DNA from: Bradyrhizobium betae
GTDB lineage: Bacteria > Pseudomonadota > Alphaproteobacteria > Rhizobiales > Xanthobacteraceae
NCBI RefSeq assembly: GCF_004123905.1
Contig: NZ_MZXW01000024.1
Location: 1-64,000 of the forward strand
Length of the DNA: 64,000 bases
Reading direction: 5' to 3'
The notes beneath the pieces were generated by a model. The model was not told where the DNA came from, ran no database searches, and saw nothing but the letters and a program-made list of their open reading frames with translations. The translations under genes and the position numbers were made by a program. Each line of letters opens with the position of its first letter. Position 1 is the first letter of the stretch. This document shows, piece after piece, positions 18,901 through 27,440 of this stretch.

Positions 18901-19762
18901 TCGTGGTCGAGGCGCCGTCGGCGAAACTGCCGCTGAACGTCGGCAACTTGCCGCCGAAATCGCCGGCGTCGGCGTAGCCGTACATGCCCGGCAGGTCGGC
19001 CACCGTGCCGGAGAAGGTGGTGACCCCCGAGGTCGAGCCGATGCGGTTCAGCGTCAGCGTCAGCACCGTGTCGCCGCTGTCGCCTTCGGCGACACTCACT
19101 GTTGCGGAGGCAAACTCGATCTTTTGCGCGGTTGGGTCGGTGGTGAAGGCCTGGTTCGAGAACGGGAGGTCGGGGGCCGTGCCGTCATGGCTCTGGTCGC
19201 CGTTACCGCCCTGGAGATTCCAGTTGGCCGCATCGTAGATATGGGCCTTGTAGTCCTCGATGCCGGCAAGGCTCGACCGGTCGCCGGTATAGACGGCGAT
19301 GTCGGGGCTGCCGTTCAGCTGCTTGGCGTCGACGCCCTGGGTGAGGCCGGTGCCATTGAGCGTCCCGCGTCCGAGGCTGGCGTTGAAGATGGCATTGGTG
19401 ATCGCGGTCAGGAACACCGGCGCGGTGGCATCGCCGGTATAAGCATAGACGACCTCGTTCGCGTCGGCGATGTCGCGCGCGTTGGCGGTGTCGAACGTCA
19501 CGGATCCGACATTGGACGACGCCGAACCGCCGGCACCGAGGCCAGCCATGCTGATGATCGTGCCGGCCGCGACGTCGCTGGTCGCGGTCCAGCTCCAGGT
19601 GTTCTCGTCGGTCGCGAAGCTCGTGCCGCTCCATGCATTGTCGGTGAAATGGATGACGGTGCCGGCCTTGATGTCGGAGAACGAGACGAAGGCGATGCTG
19701 TCGTCCCCGTCCGCGTTGAAGCCGGTGAATGCGATCGAGCCGGCGGTGAGCGTGTCGGTCAT
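15974..19762 (-). CDS. Large mosaic extracellular protein: Calx-beta, RTX-like and AIDA-type repeats
   Basis: 1262 residues, very acidic, rich in Gly, Thr, Asn and Asp, with almost no Cys. The N-terminus (LTAGSIAFTGFNADGDDSIA, FVSFSDIKAGTVIHFTDNAW) matches an opening module of bacterial repeat proteins. Residues ~215-460 contain two or three Calx-beta-like units ending VNDEP or VNDDP. The middle (~470-900) is a beta-helix-like NxGxI repeat region. GGDGNDTINLSGTG and DLGDGNDSF are RTX nonapeptide-like. Residues ~950-1150 hold about ten AIDA-type units (GGEQNV, GGTQDVFGSADDTV). The end, LLGQYTAADFALSSDGHGGT, resembles C-terminal signals of rhizobial type I-secreted proteins; there is no Sec signal. 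Start ATG has AAGGAG upstream. No secretion genes are adjacent. Likely a surface or matrix adhesin; role inferred. Confidence 0.8.
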   Translation of the reverse strand: MTDTLTAGSIAFTGFNADGDDSIAFVSFSDIKAGTVIHFTDNAWSGTSFATDENTWSWTATSDVAAGTIISMAGLGAGGSASSNVGSVTFDTANARDIADANEVVYAYTGDATAPVFLTAITNAIFNASLGRGTLNGTGLTQGVDAKQLNGSPDIAVYTGDRSSLAGIEDYKAHIYDAANWNLQGGNGDQSHDGTAPDLPFSNQAFTTDPTAQKIEFASATVSVAEGDSGDTVLTLTLNRIGSTSGVTTFSGTVADLPGMYGYADAGDFGGKLPTFSGSFADGASTTTVTFHISGDTTYEPDEHFYAILDTVTSESGLIYIGDKATVDATIVNDEPVQFFGFAENSVTVSQSEGNASDVRTFTFVVERTKGTAGDLSFSGVISLGSTDAADFGGTAPLTFSGVIKAGESTATVTITTSGDNVLEGNDSFSLHLTDATSSNGTTIVSTYPDATGIIVNDDPLHIGVSQTVTSTLTIGGSDHLTIDLGGKLAVFDPQDGTFTGALLWSGGQSTGGTTIVDNAGIIGLDSPNYQAVSGTGVTGSFRLYNGPTGIIYGSVGFRSLGSGSVVTVTNVGRIDGGLNYALNFVDIGKVSSVTVTNNGNSNAGGIITNSRANSDVIRGGPNMVINNGGRIQSAADDVANGYYGGDAVDYAGSAGGIVTNGGLIEGSRHAITNKKGMAITNEVAGTLIGRNGSGINIDNDATEANTVYVTNRGTIIGASAGYEDSDGDAIDADGLLKLNNFGLVEGIGANGYHDGEANVSEGIAAGGGEINNYAGGMIYGYGRAIQVDNSSNGPALGATTVHNQGQIRGDGHGPTGVSDEDAAVMNARILGGEAINIVGSYADTITNSGGILGGVRTDGGDDTLTNSGLMVATGGSAIDLGDGNDSFTNSGIVSGDVLLGAGDDSINLVTGSTITGIIDGGDGNDTINLSGTGNGTLGKGTGIEKVDVKSGAWAFESDASYSNVTVESGASLAVRSAVTTVTVEQGAGLFVYGHADHTIVLGEQAIHAGGIATATTIGAGGEQNVVEGAAANGTTIEGGTQDVFGSADDTVIDAAGLQNVHGRATDTVVNSGGEQNVYQAATATGTIVNSGGIQIDWGTAVATTIDGGNQYVYGTAADTVILSGAQYVAAGGVTYGTVIGNGGTAHAFGGASVHNATFAGSDATLVLDHASDFSGFISGWQDGNHLDLSDIQFGQGTTVAYTANAGNSGGKLKVSDGSHTVSLSLLGQYTAADFALSSDGHGGTVITDPGVQVQNQLAAHA

Positions 19763-20130
19763 GGTTGTTCTCCTTATTGCCGTCCTGCTCGTGGACGGGG
19801 GTTCAGTCGTCGCGAGGCTGGATTTTCAGGAGATCAGGCGGCCGCAACCGGGCACACGAATTCCGATTTTAGGAAAATTCACCTCGTATCATAACTTATG
19901 TTGCATAATGATATGTCTGTTACATGAAGGCGGGGGCGTTTTGCACCAGTTGCAAACGGAAAGCCCGCGACAAATGCGCGGCCCGGTGCCGGAATTCTCA
20001 TCCCACGCAAGGCTGCATCGCGCTGCCTCGAAGAGAGGCGCTCCGAGGGATCGCGGCTAGGGGAAAAGACGGATTTGCGCGCTCCGCCGTTGCGGGCAGC
20101 GCCATGCGTCGAGCGACAACGGCGCGGCGA
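19763..20130. other. Upstream region of the mosaic secreted protein, with palindrome
   Basis: AT-rich relative to its surroundings near 19860-19920. A 27-base imperfect palindrome at 19887-19913 has perfect outer arms TATCAT and ATGATA about 130 bases upstream of the secreted protein's start. It is a candidate operator. No gene is seen in this 368-base gap. Confidence 0.45.
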
Positions 20131-20439
20131 CTACCCCGCGCGGCGGGCGCGGGCCCGGCTCTCCCAGCGGTCGAGCATCTGGCCAAGTTCGCCGGTGGCT
20201 GGAGGTGCCACCTCATTGGTGTTGGCGGGCGCATTGGCGCTGAGCCAATCCGGCTGCGCGTAGCCGCGCATGCGACGTGCTTCAGCACGGCGTTGGCGGG
20301 AGATGTAGTCGCGTGTGAAATAGCCGGCCGCGAACGCGATCCCGAGCAACACGATCAATATGACGCCACCCACGCTCAACTCCGAATTTGTCCGGGGAGA
20401 GTTGTGCGCAGCAATGAGGGCGGGGTCAAGGCATGACAT
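20131..20439 (-). CDS. Small single-span membrane protein, function unknown
   Basis: 102 residues from the ATG at 20439. One membrane segment, SVGGVILIVLLGIAFAAGYF, is followed by a basic cytoplasmic stretch (SRQRRAEARRMRGY) and a tail ending LGQMLDRWESRARARRAG. The end resembles short membrane-anchored proteins of Bradyrhizobium without known function. The frame extends upstream to 20586, but those residues have no protein-like composition. A nearer start just before the membrane segment is also possible. Confidence 0.55.
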   Translation of the reverse strand: MSCLDPALIAAHNSPRTNSELSVGGVILIVLLGIAFAAGYFTRDYISRQRRAEARRMRGYAQPDWLSANAPANTNEVAPPATGELGQMLDRWESRARARRAG

Positions 20440-20664
20440 GCGCCACCATTCTGACGCGAACGAACGGTGGTTCGCGGCCGTGGAACTGCCATGCGCGGGT
20501 TCGGGAGCGTCGTTTGGGACGGAGCTGCGACGAATTCGCGACATCTTTTCGGCATCGCGCAAAGGATGCGAATCCAACGCTCGCAACTCGTCGCGGACCG
20601 GACTAACCTCCGCGGTTGCTGAGCCGGATCAACCGGCTGGCCGAACATGACCGGGAGGACGCGA

Positions 20665-21897
20665 ATGACACGCCAAGAGGCTCGTGACCACGAGCCGCGT
20701 GACCAGGATGCTGCGCTTTCACGACGAACACTTGTCCGGGGCCTCGCGCTCGGCGCCGCCGCCACGATGGCCGGCCCGGCACTGGCCCAGACCGGCCCTG
20801 CCGCACCGCCGACGACGATCACCACGCCACCGCGCGATTTCGGCCCCAATGGCGCGCCGACGACCTATTTCTGGGACCCCGACATCATCGCGGTCGATCC
20901 GTCCTTCAACGATCTCGCCCAGCCCAACACCGCGATCAAGCGCCTGCACACCGGTCTGTTGTGGGCCGAGGGCCCGGCGTGGAGCGCGCAAGGCCGCTAT
21001 CTGCTCTGGAGCGACATCCCGAACAACCGGCAGCTGCGCTGGAGCGAGGATGACGGTCGCGTCAGCGTGTTCCGCTCGCCCTCCAATAATTCCAACGGCA
21101 ACTCGTTCGACTTCCAGGGCCGCCAGCTTTCCTGCGAGCACCTCACTCGCCGGGTGACGCGCTATGAGCACGACGGCACCGCTACGGTGCTCGCAGACTC
21201 CTACCAAGGCAAGCGGCTGAACTCGCCGAACGACATCGCAGCCCATCCCGACGGCAGCTACTGGTTCACCGATCCGCCCTATGGCGGCCAGCTCTATGAA
21301 GGCGAGCCCGACGGTCCGGGCGGCCCGAGCAATGCGCCCGGCAAGCTCAATCCGCGGATCGGACAGCCGGCCGGCTTCGCACCTGGCAAGCGTGAGCTGC
21401 CGACCAACTGCTATCGCATCGATCCCAGCGGCCGCATCGACCTCGTCGTCACCGAAGAGCAGGTGCCGGATCCGAACGGCCTGTGCTTCTCGCCCGATTT
21501 CAAGAAGCTCTATGTCGTCTCGACCGGCAAGGGACCGGGCGACACCGGCCCCGGCGGCAACGGCGAGATCTTCGTGTTCGACGTCGGCACGGACAACAAG
21601 CTGTCCAACGGAAAGCGCTTCTCCGACTGCACGATCGACGGCGTGAAGTGCGGACCGGACGGCGTGCGCTGCGACGTCAACGGCAATGTCTGGGCCTCCA
21701 GCAATGCCGGCCGCGCCGTCGGCTACAGCGGCGTCACCGTGTGGTCGCCGGAGGGCAAGCTGCTCGGTCGCATCCGCCTGCCGGAGGTCTGCGGCAACAT
21801 CTGCTTCGGCGGCCCCAAGCGCAACCGCCTGTTCATGGCCGCGAGCCAGTCGCTCTACGCCGTCTACACGGCGACACAGGGCGCGGGGCCGGGCTGA
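20665..21897 (+). CDS. SMP-30/gluconolactonase family protein, Tat-exported
   Basis: 410 residues. The N-terminus carries a twin-arginine signal, SRRTLVRGLALGAAATMAGP. The beta-propeller shows GLLWAEGPAWSAQGRYLLWS, RLNSPNDIAAHPDGSYWFTD, DPNGLCFSPDFKKLYV and DGVRCDVNGNVWAS, the metal-binding Glu, Asn and Asp blocks of SMP-30 lactonases. Such enzymes hydrolyse sugar lactones with a divalent cation, here probably in the periplasm. ATG at 20665 was preferred over 20647 because GGGAGG lies six bases before it. It stands alone with a terminator downstream. Confidence 0.88.
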   Translation: MTRQEARDHEPRDQDAALSRRTLVRGLALGAAATMAGPALAQTGPAAPPTTITTPPRDFGPNGAPTTYFWDPDIIAVDPSFNDLAQPNTAIKRLHTGLLWAEGPAWSAQGRYLLWSDIPNNRQLRWSEDDGRVSVFRSPSNNSNGNSFDFQGRQLSCEHLTRRVTRYEHDGTATVLADSYQGKRLNSPNDIAAHPDGSYWFTDPPYGGQLYEGEPDGPGGPSNAPGKLNPRIGQPAGFAPGKRELPTNCYRIDPSGRIDLVVTEEQVPDPNGLCFSPDFKKLYVVSTGKGPGDTGPGGNGEIFVFDVGTDNKLSNGKRFSDCTIDGVKCGPDGVRCDVNGNVWASSNAGRAVGYSGVTVWSPEGKLLGRIRLPEVCGNICFGGPKRNRLFMAASQSLYAVYTATQGAGPG

Positions 21898-21921
21898 GCG
21901 GCACGAGCTCAAATGCGAAGA

Positions 21922-21956
21922 CGGCGCCGGCGTGCCTCGCCGGCGCCGACTTGTTT
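21922..21956 (+). terminator. Intrinsic terminator after the SMP-30 gene
   Basis: GGCGCCGGCG and CGCCGGCGCC pair around a five-base loop, followed by GACTTGTTTT, 25 bases past the stop. Confidence 0.75.
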
Positions 21957-22021
21957 TGGTCGCTTTACCCGAGCCGGAGCAACAGAGGTGACTTCCGGAC
22001 AAAGCGCGTGATAATTGAACC

Positions 22022-23137
22022 ATGGTAGACAAAATTCGCGTTGTTGTTCTCTATGGCGGCAGGTCCGGTGAGCATGAGGTCTCGCTGAAATCGGCGGCCT
22101 CCGTGCTCCATCATCTCGACCGCACCCGCTTCGAGGTGATCCCGGTCTCGATCGACAAGGAGGGCCGGTGGCAATGGAACGATCTTCACACGCTCGATCA
22201 GGCGAACGCGGCATCCTTGACGATCCTGGCGGGCGCGCCCGAGATGCGGCTCGCCAGAGGAGCTGACGGGCGCGGCGTGCTCATGCCGATCGCGCCGGGA
22301 GACCCGATCGAGATCGACGTCGTCTTTCCGGTCATGCATGGGCCGCTCTGCGAGGACGGCGCCGTACAGGGCCTGCTGGAATTGGCCGATGTCGCCTATG
22401 TCGGCTCCGGCGTTCTCGCCTCCGCCGTCAGCATGGACAAGGATGTGGCCAAGCGGCTCGCTGAATTCGCCGGCATTCCGGTCGCGCCCTACCGCGTGCT
22501 GACCCGCAAGGCCTTCGTTCAGGACCGGTCCGCATCGCTTGCGAAGGCGGTCGAGGGCCTGAGCCTGCCGGTGTTCGTCAAGCCGTGCAACATGGGCTCC
22601 AGCGTCGGCATCCACAAGGTGAAGACATGGGATGCGCTCGGCGCGGCACTCGACGATGCGTTTCGCTATGACGTCAAGGTGCTGGTCGAGCAAGGCATCG
22701 ACGCGCGCGAAATCGAGGTCGCGGTGCTCGAGGGCGAGACGCTGTTCGCGAGCGTCGCCAGCGAGCTGAACCCCAACGCCCATCACGAGTTCTATTCCTA
22801 CGAGGCAAAATATCTCGATCCCGACGGCGCCCGGGTCGACCTGCCGGCCCGGCTCGATGCGCCACAGATGGAGCGCGTGCGATCGCTGGCGACGCAGGTA
22901 TTCGCGGCGCTCGAATGCAGCGGCTTCGCGCGCGTCGACTTTTTCCTCGACCGGCAAACCGGAAAATTCTGCTTCAACGAGATCAACACCCTGCCCGGCT
23001 TCACCTCGATCAGCATGTATCCGAAGATGATGGAAGCCTCGGGCGTGCCCTATGCAGAGTTGCTGACGCGCCTCGTCGATCTGGCGCTGGACCGGCACCG
23101 ACAGCGGCAATTGCTGGAACGGGGTTACGCGAGCTAG
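22022..23137 (+). CDS. ddlA: D-alanine--D-alanine ligase (DdlA type)
   Basis: ATP-grasp ligase that makes the D-Ala-D-Ala dipeptide for peptidoglycan. 371 residues with GGRSGEHEVSLKSA at the N-terminus, FPVMHGPLCEDGAVQG, VKPCNMGSSVGIHKV, and the C-terminal metal block FNEINTLPGFTSISMYPKMM. The omega-loop YSYEAKY keeps the tyrosine typical of D-Ala-D-Ala rather than D-Ala-D-lactate ligases. It is not in a cell-division cluster; instead it precedes a UvrA paralogue by 130 bases. This suggests a second, accessory ligase in the genome, but that cannot be checked here. Confidence 0.92.
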   Translation: MVDKIRVVVLYGGRSGEHEVSLKSAASVLHHLDRTRFEVIPVSIDKEGRWQWNDLHTLDQANAASLTILAGAPEMRLARGADGRGVLMPIAPGDPIEIDVVFPVMHGPLCEDGAVQGLLELADVAYVGSGVLASAVSMDKDVAKRLAEFAGIPVAPYRVLTRKAFVQDRSASLAKAVEGLSLPVFVKPCNMGSSVGIHKVKTWDALGAALDDAFRYDVKVLVEQGIDAREIEVAVLEGETLFASVASELNPNAHHEFYSYEAKYLDPDGARVDLPARLDAPQMERVRSLATQVFAALECSGFARVDFFLDRQTGKFCFNEINTLPGFTSISMYPKMMEASGVPYAELLTRLVDLALDRHRQRQLLERGYAS

Positions 23138-23266
23138 AGCACCATGACATTTGGTCATACGGGCATCGGAGGACCCATCCAGCGATTTGCTGGTTAGTCT
23201 CTCGCCGAAACTGCCCGTGCGGCAAAGACGTGCTACGCCGCTCCCCCGCGGGGCCGGAGGAGCCAG

Positions 23267-25786
23267 ATGGACGATCGACCAAGACAAATCGATAGCCTGA
23301 TGCAGGACGACGGCTTCGTCCGGGTCCGGGGCGCGCGCGAGCACAACCTCAAAAACGTCGACGTCAGAATTCCGCGCAATGCCCTGGTCGTGTTCACGGG
23401 TGTGTCGGGCTCCGGGAAATCCTCGCTCGCCTTTGGAACGATCTACGCCGAGGCGCAGCGGCGCTATCTGGAATCGGTGTCGCCCTACGCGCGGCGCCTT
23501 TTCCACCAGATGCAGATTCCCGAAGTCGACGACATCGAGGGCTTGCCGCCGGCGGTTGCGCTCCAGCAGCAGCGCGGCGCGCCGACAACGCGGTCGTCCG
23601 TTGGTAGTGTAACAACCATCTCCAACCTGCTCAGAATGCTCTACTCCCGGGCCGGCGACTATCCGCGGGGACAGCCGATGCTCTATGCGGAATCGTTTTC
23701 TCCTAACACGCCGGAAGGCGCCTGCCCGACCTGCCACGGCATCGGCAGGATGCTCGATGTCACCGAGAAATCCATGGTGCCCGACGACACCAAGACGATT
23801 CGCGAGCGTGCCGTCGCGGCCTGGCCGAGCGCCTGGCAGGGACAGAACCTCCGGGACATCCTGACGACGCTGGGCTACGATGTCGACAAGCCCTGGCGCG
23901 AGCTCCCGAAGAAGGACCGCGACTGGATCCTGTTCACGGAGGAGCAGCCCACCGTTCCGGTCTATGCCGGTTACGACGCAGCCGAAGTCAAACGGGCCCT
24001 GCGCCGCAAGGAGGAGCCGAGTTACCAAGGTACGTTCACCGGCGCGAAGCGCTACGTGATGCAGACCTACGCGAAGTCCGAGAGCGCGATGATGAAGCGC
24101 CGGGTCGCTCAATTCCTGATCACCCGGGACTGCCCGACCTGCCACGGCACGCGGCTGAAGCCCGAGGCGCTCAAGGTCAAATTCGCCGGTCTCAATATCG
24201 CCGAGATGTCGCACCTCCCGCTCAAGCAGCTGCAAGAGTTGATGAAGCCGTTCGCAACGGCGCATGGAGCATCAGAGAAGGTCGTCGTCGCCCGGCGCAT
24301 CTGCGAGGATTTATCGGCGCGACTGAACGTCCTGCTCGATCTCGGCCTCGGCTATCTCGCCTGCGAACGCAGCACGCCAACGCTGTCGCCCGGCGAATTG
24401 CAGCGGTTGCGTCTGGCGACGCAGGTCCGCTCGAACCTGTTCGGCGTCGTCTACGTGCTCGACGAGCCGTCTGCCGGCCTGCATCCTGCCGACACCGAAG
24501 CGTTGCTGCGAGCGCTGGACCGGCTCAAGCACGCGGGAAATTCGATCTTCGTCGTCGAACACGAGATCGAGGTGATCAGGCATGCCGATTGGTTGGTGGA
24601 CGTCGGGCCTGACGCCGGCGAAGGCGGCGGAAACATCCTCTATAGCGGACCGCCCGCAGGGCTCGGCGAGATCGAGCAATCGCGGACCGCCCATTATCTT
24701 GCCCATCCGCGAAACAAGCTGCGGACGGTCCGTCGCGAGGCGAAGGGGCATCTCAAGGTCAGAGGCGTGAGCCGCAACAACCTTCACGGCCTCGACGTCG
24801 ATATCCCGCTGGGTGTCATCGCCAGCGTCACCGGCGTGTCGGGCTCCGGCAAATCGAGCCTGATCAGCCAGTTCCTCGTCGATGCCGTGGCCGGCCATCT
24901 CGGCCACACGCTTCCCATTGACGCGGACGACGACAGCCTGGCGCCCACGGTCGAGACATTGGGCGGCAAGATCGTCGCCGGCCTCGACGAGGTCGATCGC
25001 CTCGTGGTGGTGGATCAGAAGTCGATCGGCCGCACGCCGCGATCGAACCTTGCGACCTATACCGGCCTGTTCGATCATGTGCGGCGCCTGTTCGCGGCAA
25101 CGCCGCAGGCGAAGTCCCGTCGCTACGATGCAGGGCGCTTCTCGTTCAATGTCGCGAAGGGCCGCTGCGCGACCTGCGAGGGCGAAGGTTTCGTCTGCGT
25201 CGAGCTTCTATTCCTGCCCAGCGTCTATGCGCCCTGCCCGACCTGCAAGGGTGCACGCTACAACGACAAGACGCTCGAGGTGAAGATTCGCGGAAAATCG
25301 ATCGCGGATGTTCTGGCCATGCGCGTCGATGAGGCCTTCGACTTCTTCCGCGACGAGTCCACATTGAACCGGTCGCTGTCCGTGGTCCGCGAGGTCGGCC
25401 TCGGCTATATCCGCCTCGGTCAATCCGCCACCGAATTGTCCGGTGGCGAAGCCCAGCGCATCAAGCTGGCGACCGAACTGATGCGCCCGCAACGCGGACA
25501 CACGCTCTATGTCCTGGACGAGCCGACCACAGGCCTTCACCCGCGCGATGTCGAGCGGCTGATCGCCCAGCTCGAGCGGATCGTGGACGCGGGCAACAGC
25601 GTCGTCGTGGTCGAGCATGACATGGATGTCGTCTCTCATAGCGACTGGATCATTGATCTCGGCCCCGGCGCTGGCGACGAGGGCGGCCATATCGTCGCCT
25701 CGGGGACGCCGCATGAGGTCGCCAAAAGTGGCGGCAAGGCCGGTGGGAAGACGGCGCGCTATCTTGCCCGCCGCTTGACCCAGTGA
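23267..25786 (+). CDS. UvrA-like ATPase, short class II paralogue
   Basis: 839 residues against ~950-1000 for canonical UvrA. Two ABC halves: Walker [13 protein letters not shown] near residue 47 and [13 protein letters not shown] near 522; Walker [14 protein letters not shown] and [13 protein letters not shown]; signatures [14 protein letters not shown] (Pro replaces the usual Gly) and [15 protein letters not shown]. Zinc-finger cysteine pairs are CPTCHG twice, CATCEG and CPTCKG. The UvrB-binding region is shortened, as in class II UvrA proteins linked to drug tolerance or alkylation damage rather than core excision repair. Start ATG has GGAGG upstream. Its position after ddl hints at a shared stress role; that is inference. 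Confidence 0.88.
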   Translation: MDDRPRQIDSLMQDDGFVRVRGAREHNLKNVDVRIPRNALVVFTGVSGSGKSSLAFGTIYAEAQRRYLESVSPYARRLFHQMQIPEVDDIEGLPPAVALQQQRGAPTTRSSVGSVTTISNLLRMLYSRAGDYPRGQPMLYAESFSPNTPEGACPTCHGIGRMLDVTEKSMVPDDTKTIRERAVAAWPSAWQGQNLRDILTTLGYDVDKPWRELPKKDRDWILFTEEQPTVPVYAGYDAAEVKRALRRKEEPSYQGTFTGAKRYVMQTYAKSESAMMKRRVAQFLITRDCPTCHGTRLKPEALKVKFAGLNIAEMSHLPLKQLQELMKPFATAHGASEKVVVARRICEDLSARLNVLLDLGLGYLACERSTPTLSPGELQRLRLATQVRSNLFGVVYVLDEPSAGLHPADTEALLRALDRLKHAGNSIFVVEHEIEVIRHADWLVDVGPDAGEGGGNILYSGPPAGLGEIEQSRTAHYLAHPRNKLRTVRREAKGHLKVRGVSRNNLHGLDVDIPLGVIASVTGVSGSGKSSLISQFLVDAVAGHLGHTLPIDADDDSLAPTVETLGGKIVAGLDEVDRLVVVDQKSIGRTPRSNLATYTGLFDHVRRLFAATPQAKSRRYDAGRFSFNVAKGRCATCEGEGFVCVELLFLPSVYAPCPTCKGARYNDKTLEVKIRGKSIADVLAMRVDEAFDFFRDESTLNRSLSVVREVGLGYIRLGQSATELSGGEAQRIKLATELMRPQRGHTLYVLDEPTTGLHPRDVERLIAQLERIVDAGNSVVVVEHDMDVVSHSDWIIDLGPGAGDEGGHIVASGTPHEVAKSGGKAGGKTARYLARRLTQ

Positions 25787-25947
25787 CGAACCTGATCCCA
25801 GGTCATACAGCCACCCATTTCGCAATTGCGTTCCGGGCCGCGGAGGACGGACCCAGACTTTCGCGTTGTTGACTTTCGGGTTCCCGCTCCCAATACTTCG
25901 CGAAAAATAACTGGACCGATCAACAGACGGTTTTGAGGGAGGATAGG

Positions 25948-27258
25948 ATGCCGACTTCACGCAGGCAGCTGCTGAAGAGCTCGGCGGCTGCCGCCGCTGC
26001 GCTCAGCCTCGATTGGACACGGGCGCAGGCGCAGGCCGAGAATTTGCGCATCGGCCTGATCTACGACCTCACCGGGCCGTTTGCCGCCGGCGGCTCGGTC
26101 GCCTCCTCGATCGGTGCACAGATCGCCATCGATCTCGCCAACGAGAAGGGCGGGATCGGAGGCAAGACCAAAATCGTGCCGGTCGCCGCCGACTCCCAGA
26201 GCAAGCCGGATGTCGCGATCAACGAGGCCGAGCGCCTGATCAGCCAGGAAAAGATCGACATCATCAATGGCGTCTATGCGAGCTCGCACGCCGTGCCGCT
26301 CGCCGCCAAGGTCGAGCAGCAGAAGAAGATCCTCTGGATCACGACCGCGGTCTCGACCGCCGTGTTCAAGGACAAGAACCTGCAATATGTGTTTCGCGCG
26401 CAGATCCATTCCGACCAGTACGGCCAGGCTTTTGCGGGCTTCCTCGCCGAGCACGCCAAGGGCAAGCTCGGCATGGAGCCGGGCGAGGTCAAGGTCGCAT
26501 TGATCCACGAGGATGGGCCTTATGGCGTCGGCGTTGCCGCGGCGGACGAGGCCTATGCCAAGCAGGCCGGCATCCAGGTGGTGATGCGCGAGGGCTACTC
26601 GGCGTCCGCACCCGACCTCTCGGTGCTCGTGACCAAGCTCAAGCGCGCCAAGGTCGATGTGATCTCGCATGCCGGCTACAACCCCGACATCACCCTGTTC
26701 CTGCGCCAGGCCCGCGAGAGCGGCCTGCGCTTCAAGATGCTGTTCGGGGCAGGCGCCGGCTACAGCCAGCTCGACAAGCTGCGCGCGACCTTCGGTCCTG
26801 ACATCGACAATTTCTGCAACATCGATCCGGTGCCGGCGCAGCTGCTCGATCCCGCGAAGCTCGCGCCGGGCATCGGCGACCTCACCAACGCCATGGTCAC
26901 GCGCTACAAGGCCAAGACCGGCGCGACCGACGTCCCCCCACATTGCTCGATGGGTTTTAACCAGACCTGGGTGCTGCTCAGCAACGTGCTCCCCGTCGCC
27001 AAGGAAAAGTATGGCAGCTTCGAGCCCGAGGCCATCCGCAAGGCTGCACTCGACGTCGACATTCCCGCCGGCGGCACCATCCAGGGCTATGGCGTCAAAT
27101 TCTTCCCGCCGGGCACGCCGATGTCAGGCCAGAACGAGCGCTCGACCCCGGTCGTGATGCAGAACGCCGGCGAGCACATCTCCGTGGTGTGGCCGACCAA
27201 CATCCGCACGCAGGACCCGGTATTCCCGCTGCCGAAGGGATCGACCTACGGGGCGTAG
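25948..27258 (+). CDS. ABC transporter substrate-binding protein (Peripla_BP_6, branched-chain amino-acid type)
   Basis: 436 residues. The N-terminus TSRRQLLKSSAAAAAALSLD followed by AQAQA is a Tat-like signal. The mature protein starts LRIGLIYDLTGPFAAGGS and continues IAIDLANEKGGIGGKTKIVP, INEAERLISQEKIDIINGVY and HEDGPYGVGVAAADEAYAKQ, the two-lobe LivJ/amide-binding fold. It would feed a Liv-type ABC importer; no permease or ATPase genes adjoin it. Start ATG at 25948 is preceded by GGGAGGATAGG. Ligand unknown. Confidence 0.88.
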   Translation: MPTSRRQLLKSSAAAAAALSLDWTRAQAQAENLRIGLIYDLTGPFAAGGSVASSIGAQIAIDLANEKGGIGGKTKIVPVAADSQSKPDVAINEAERLISQEKIDIINGVYASSHAVPLAAKVEQQKKILWITTAVSTAVFKDKNLQYVFRAQIHSDQYGQAFAGFLAEHAKGKLGMEPGEVKVALIHEDGPYGVGVAAADEAYAKQAGIQVVMREGYSASAPDLSVLVTKLKRAKVDVISHAGYNPDITLFLRQARESGLRFKMLFGAGAGYSQLDKLRATFGPDIDNFCNIDPVPAQLLDPAKLAPGIGDLTNAMVTRYKAKTGATDVPPHCSMGFNQTWVLLSNVLPVAKEKYGSFEPEAIRKAALDVDIPAGGTIQGYGVKFFPPGTPMSGQNERSTPVVMQNAGEHISVVWPTNIRTQDPVFPLPKGSTYGA

Positions 27259-27284
27259 TGCGAGCTACGAGCAACGCTGCGCTC

Positions 27285-27420
27285 CCTCGCCCCGTTCTTA
27301 CGGGGAGAGGGTTGGGGTGAGGGGCTGTCTCGGCGTTGACGGTGAGAGACGGACTCGCGGAGAGCCCCCTCACCCGAAAGCTTCGCTTTCGACCTCTCCC
27401 CGCAAGCGGGGCGAGGTGAA
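27285..27420. repeat. Composite palindromic intergenic repeat (family A)
   Basis: Second copy of the two-module element seen at 13824-13950: CCCCGTTCTTACGGGGAGAG with GGTTGGGGTGAGGGG at the left, AAAGCTTCGCTTT and CTCCCCGCAAGCGGGGCGAG at the right. It separates two convergent genes and probably serves as a terminator. Confidence 0.8.
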
Positions 27421-27440
27421 CTACGGCGGAGACCACGCCC

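Noticed and set aside
21965-24265. 766-codon open frame on the minus strand
   Set aside because: Fully antisense to ddl and the 5' half of the uvrA-like gene, both certain; a GC-rich shadow.
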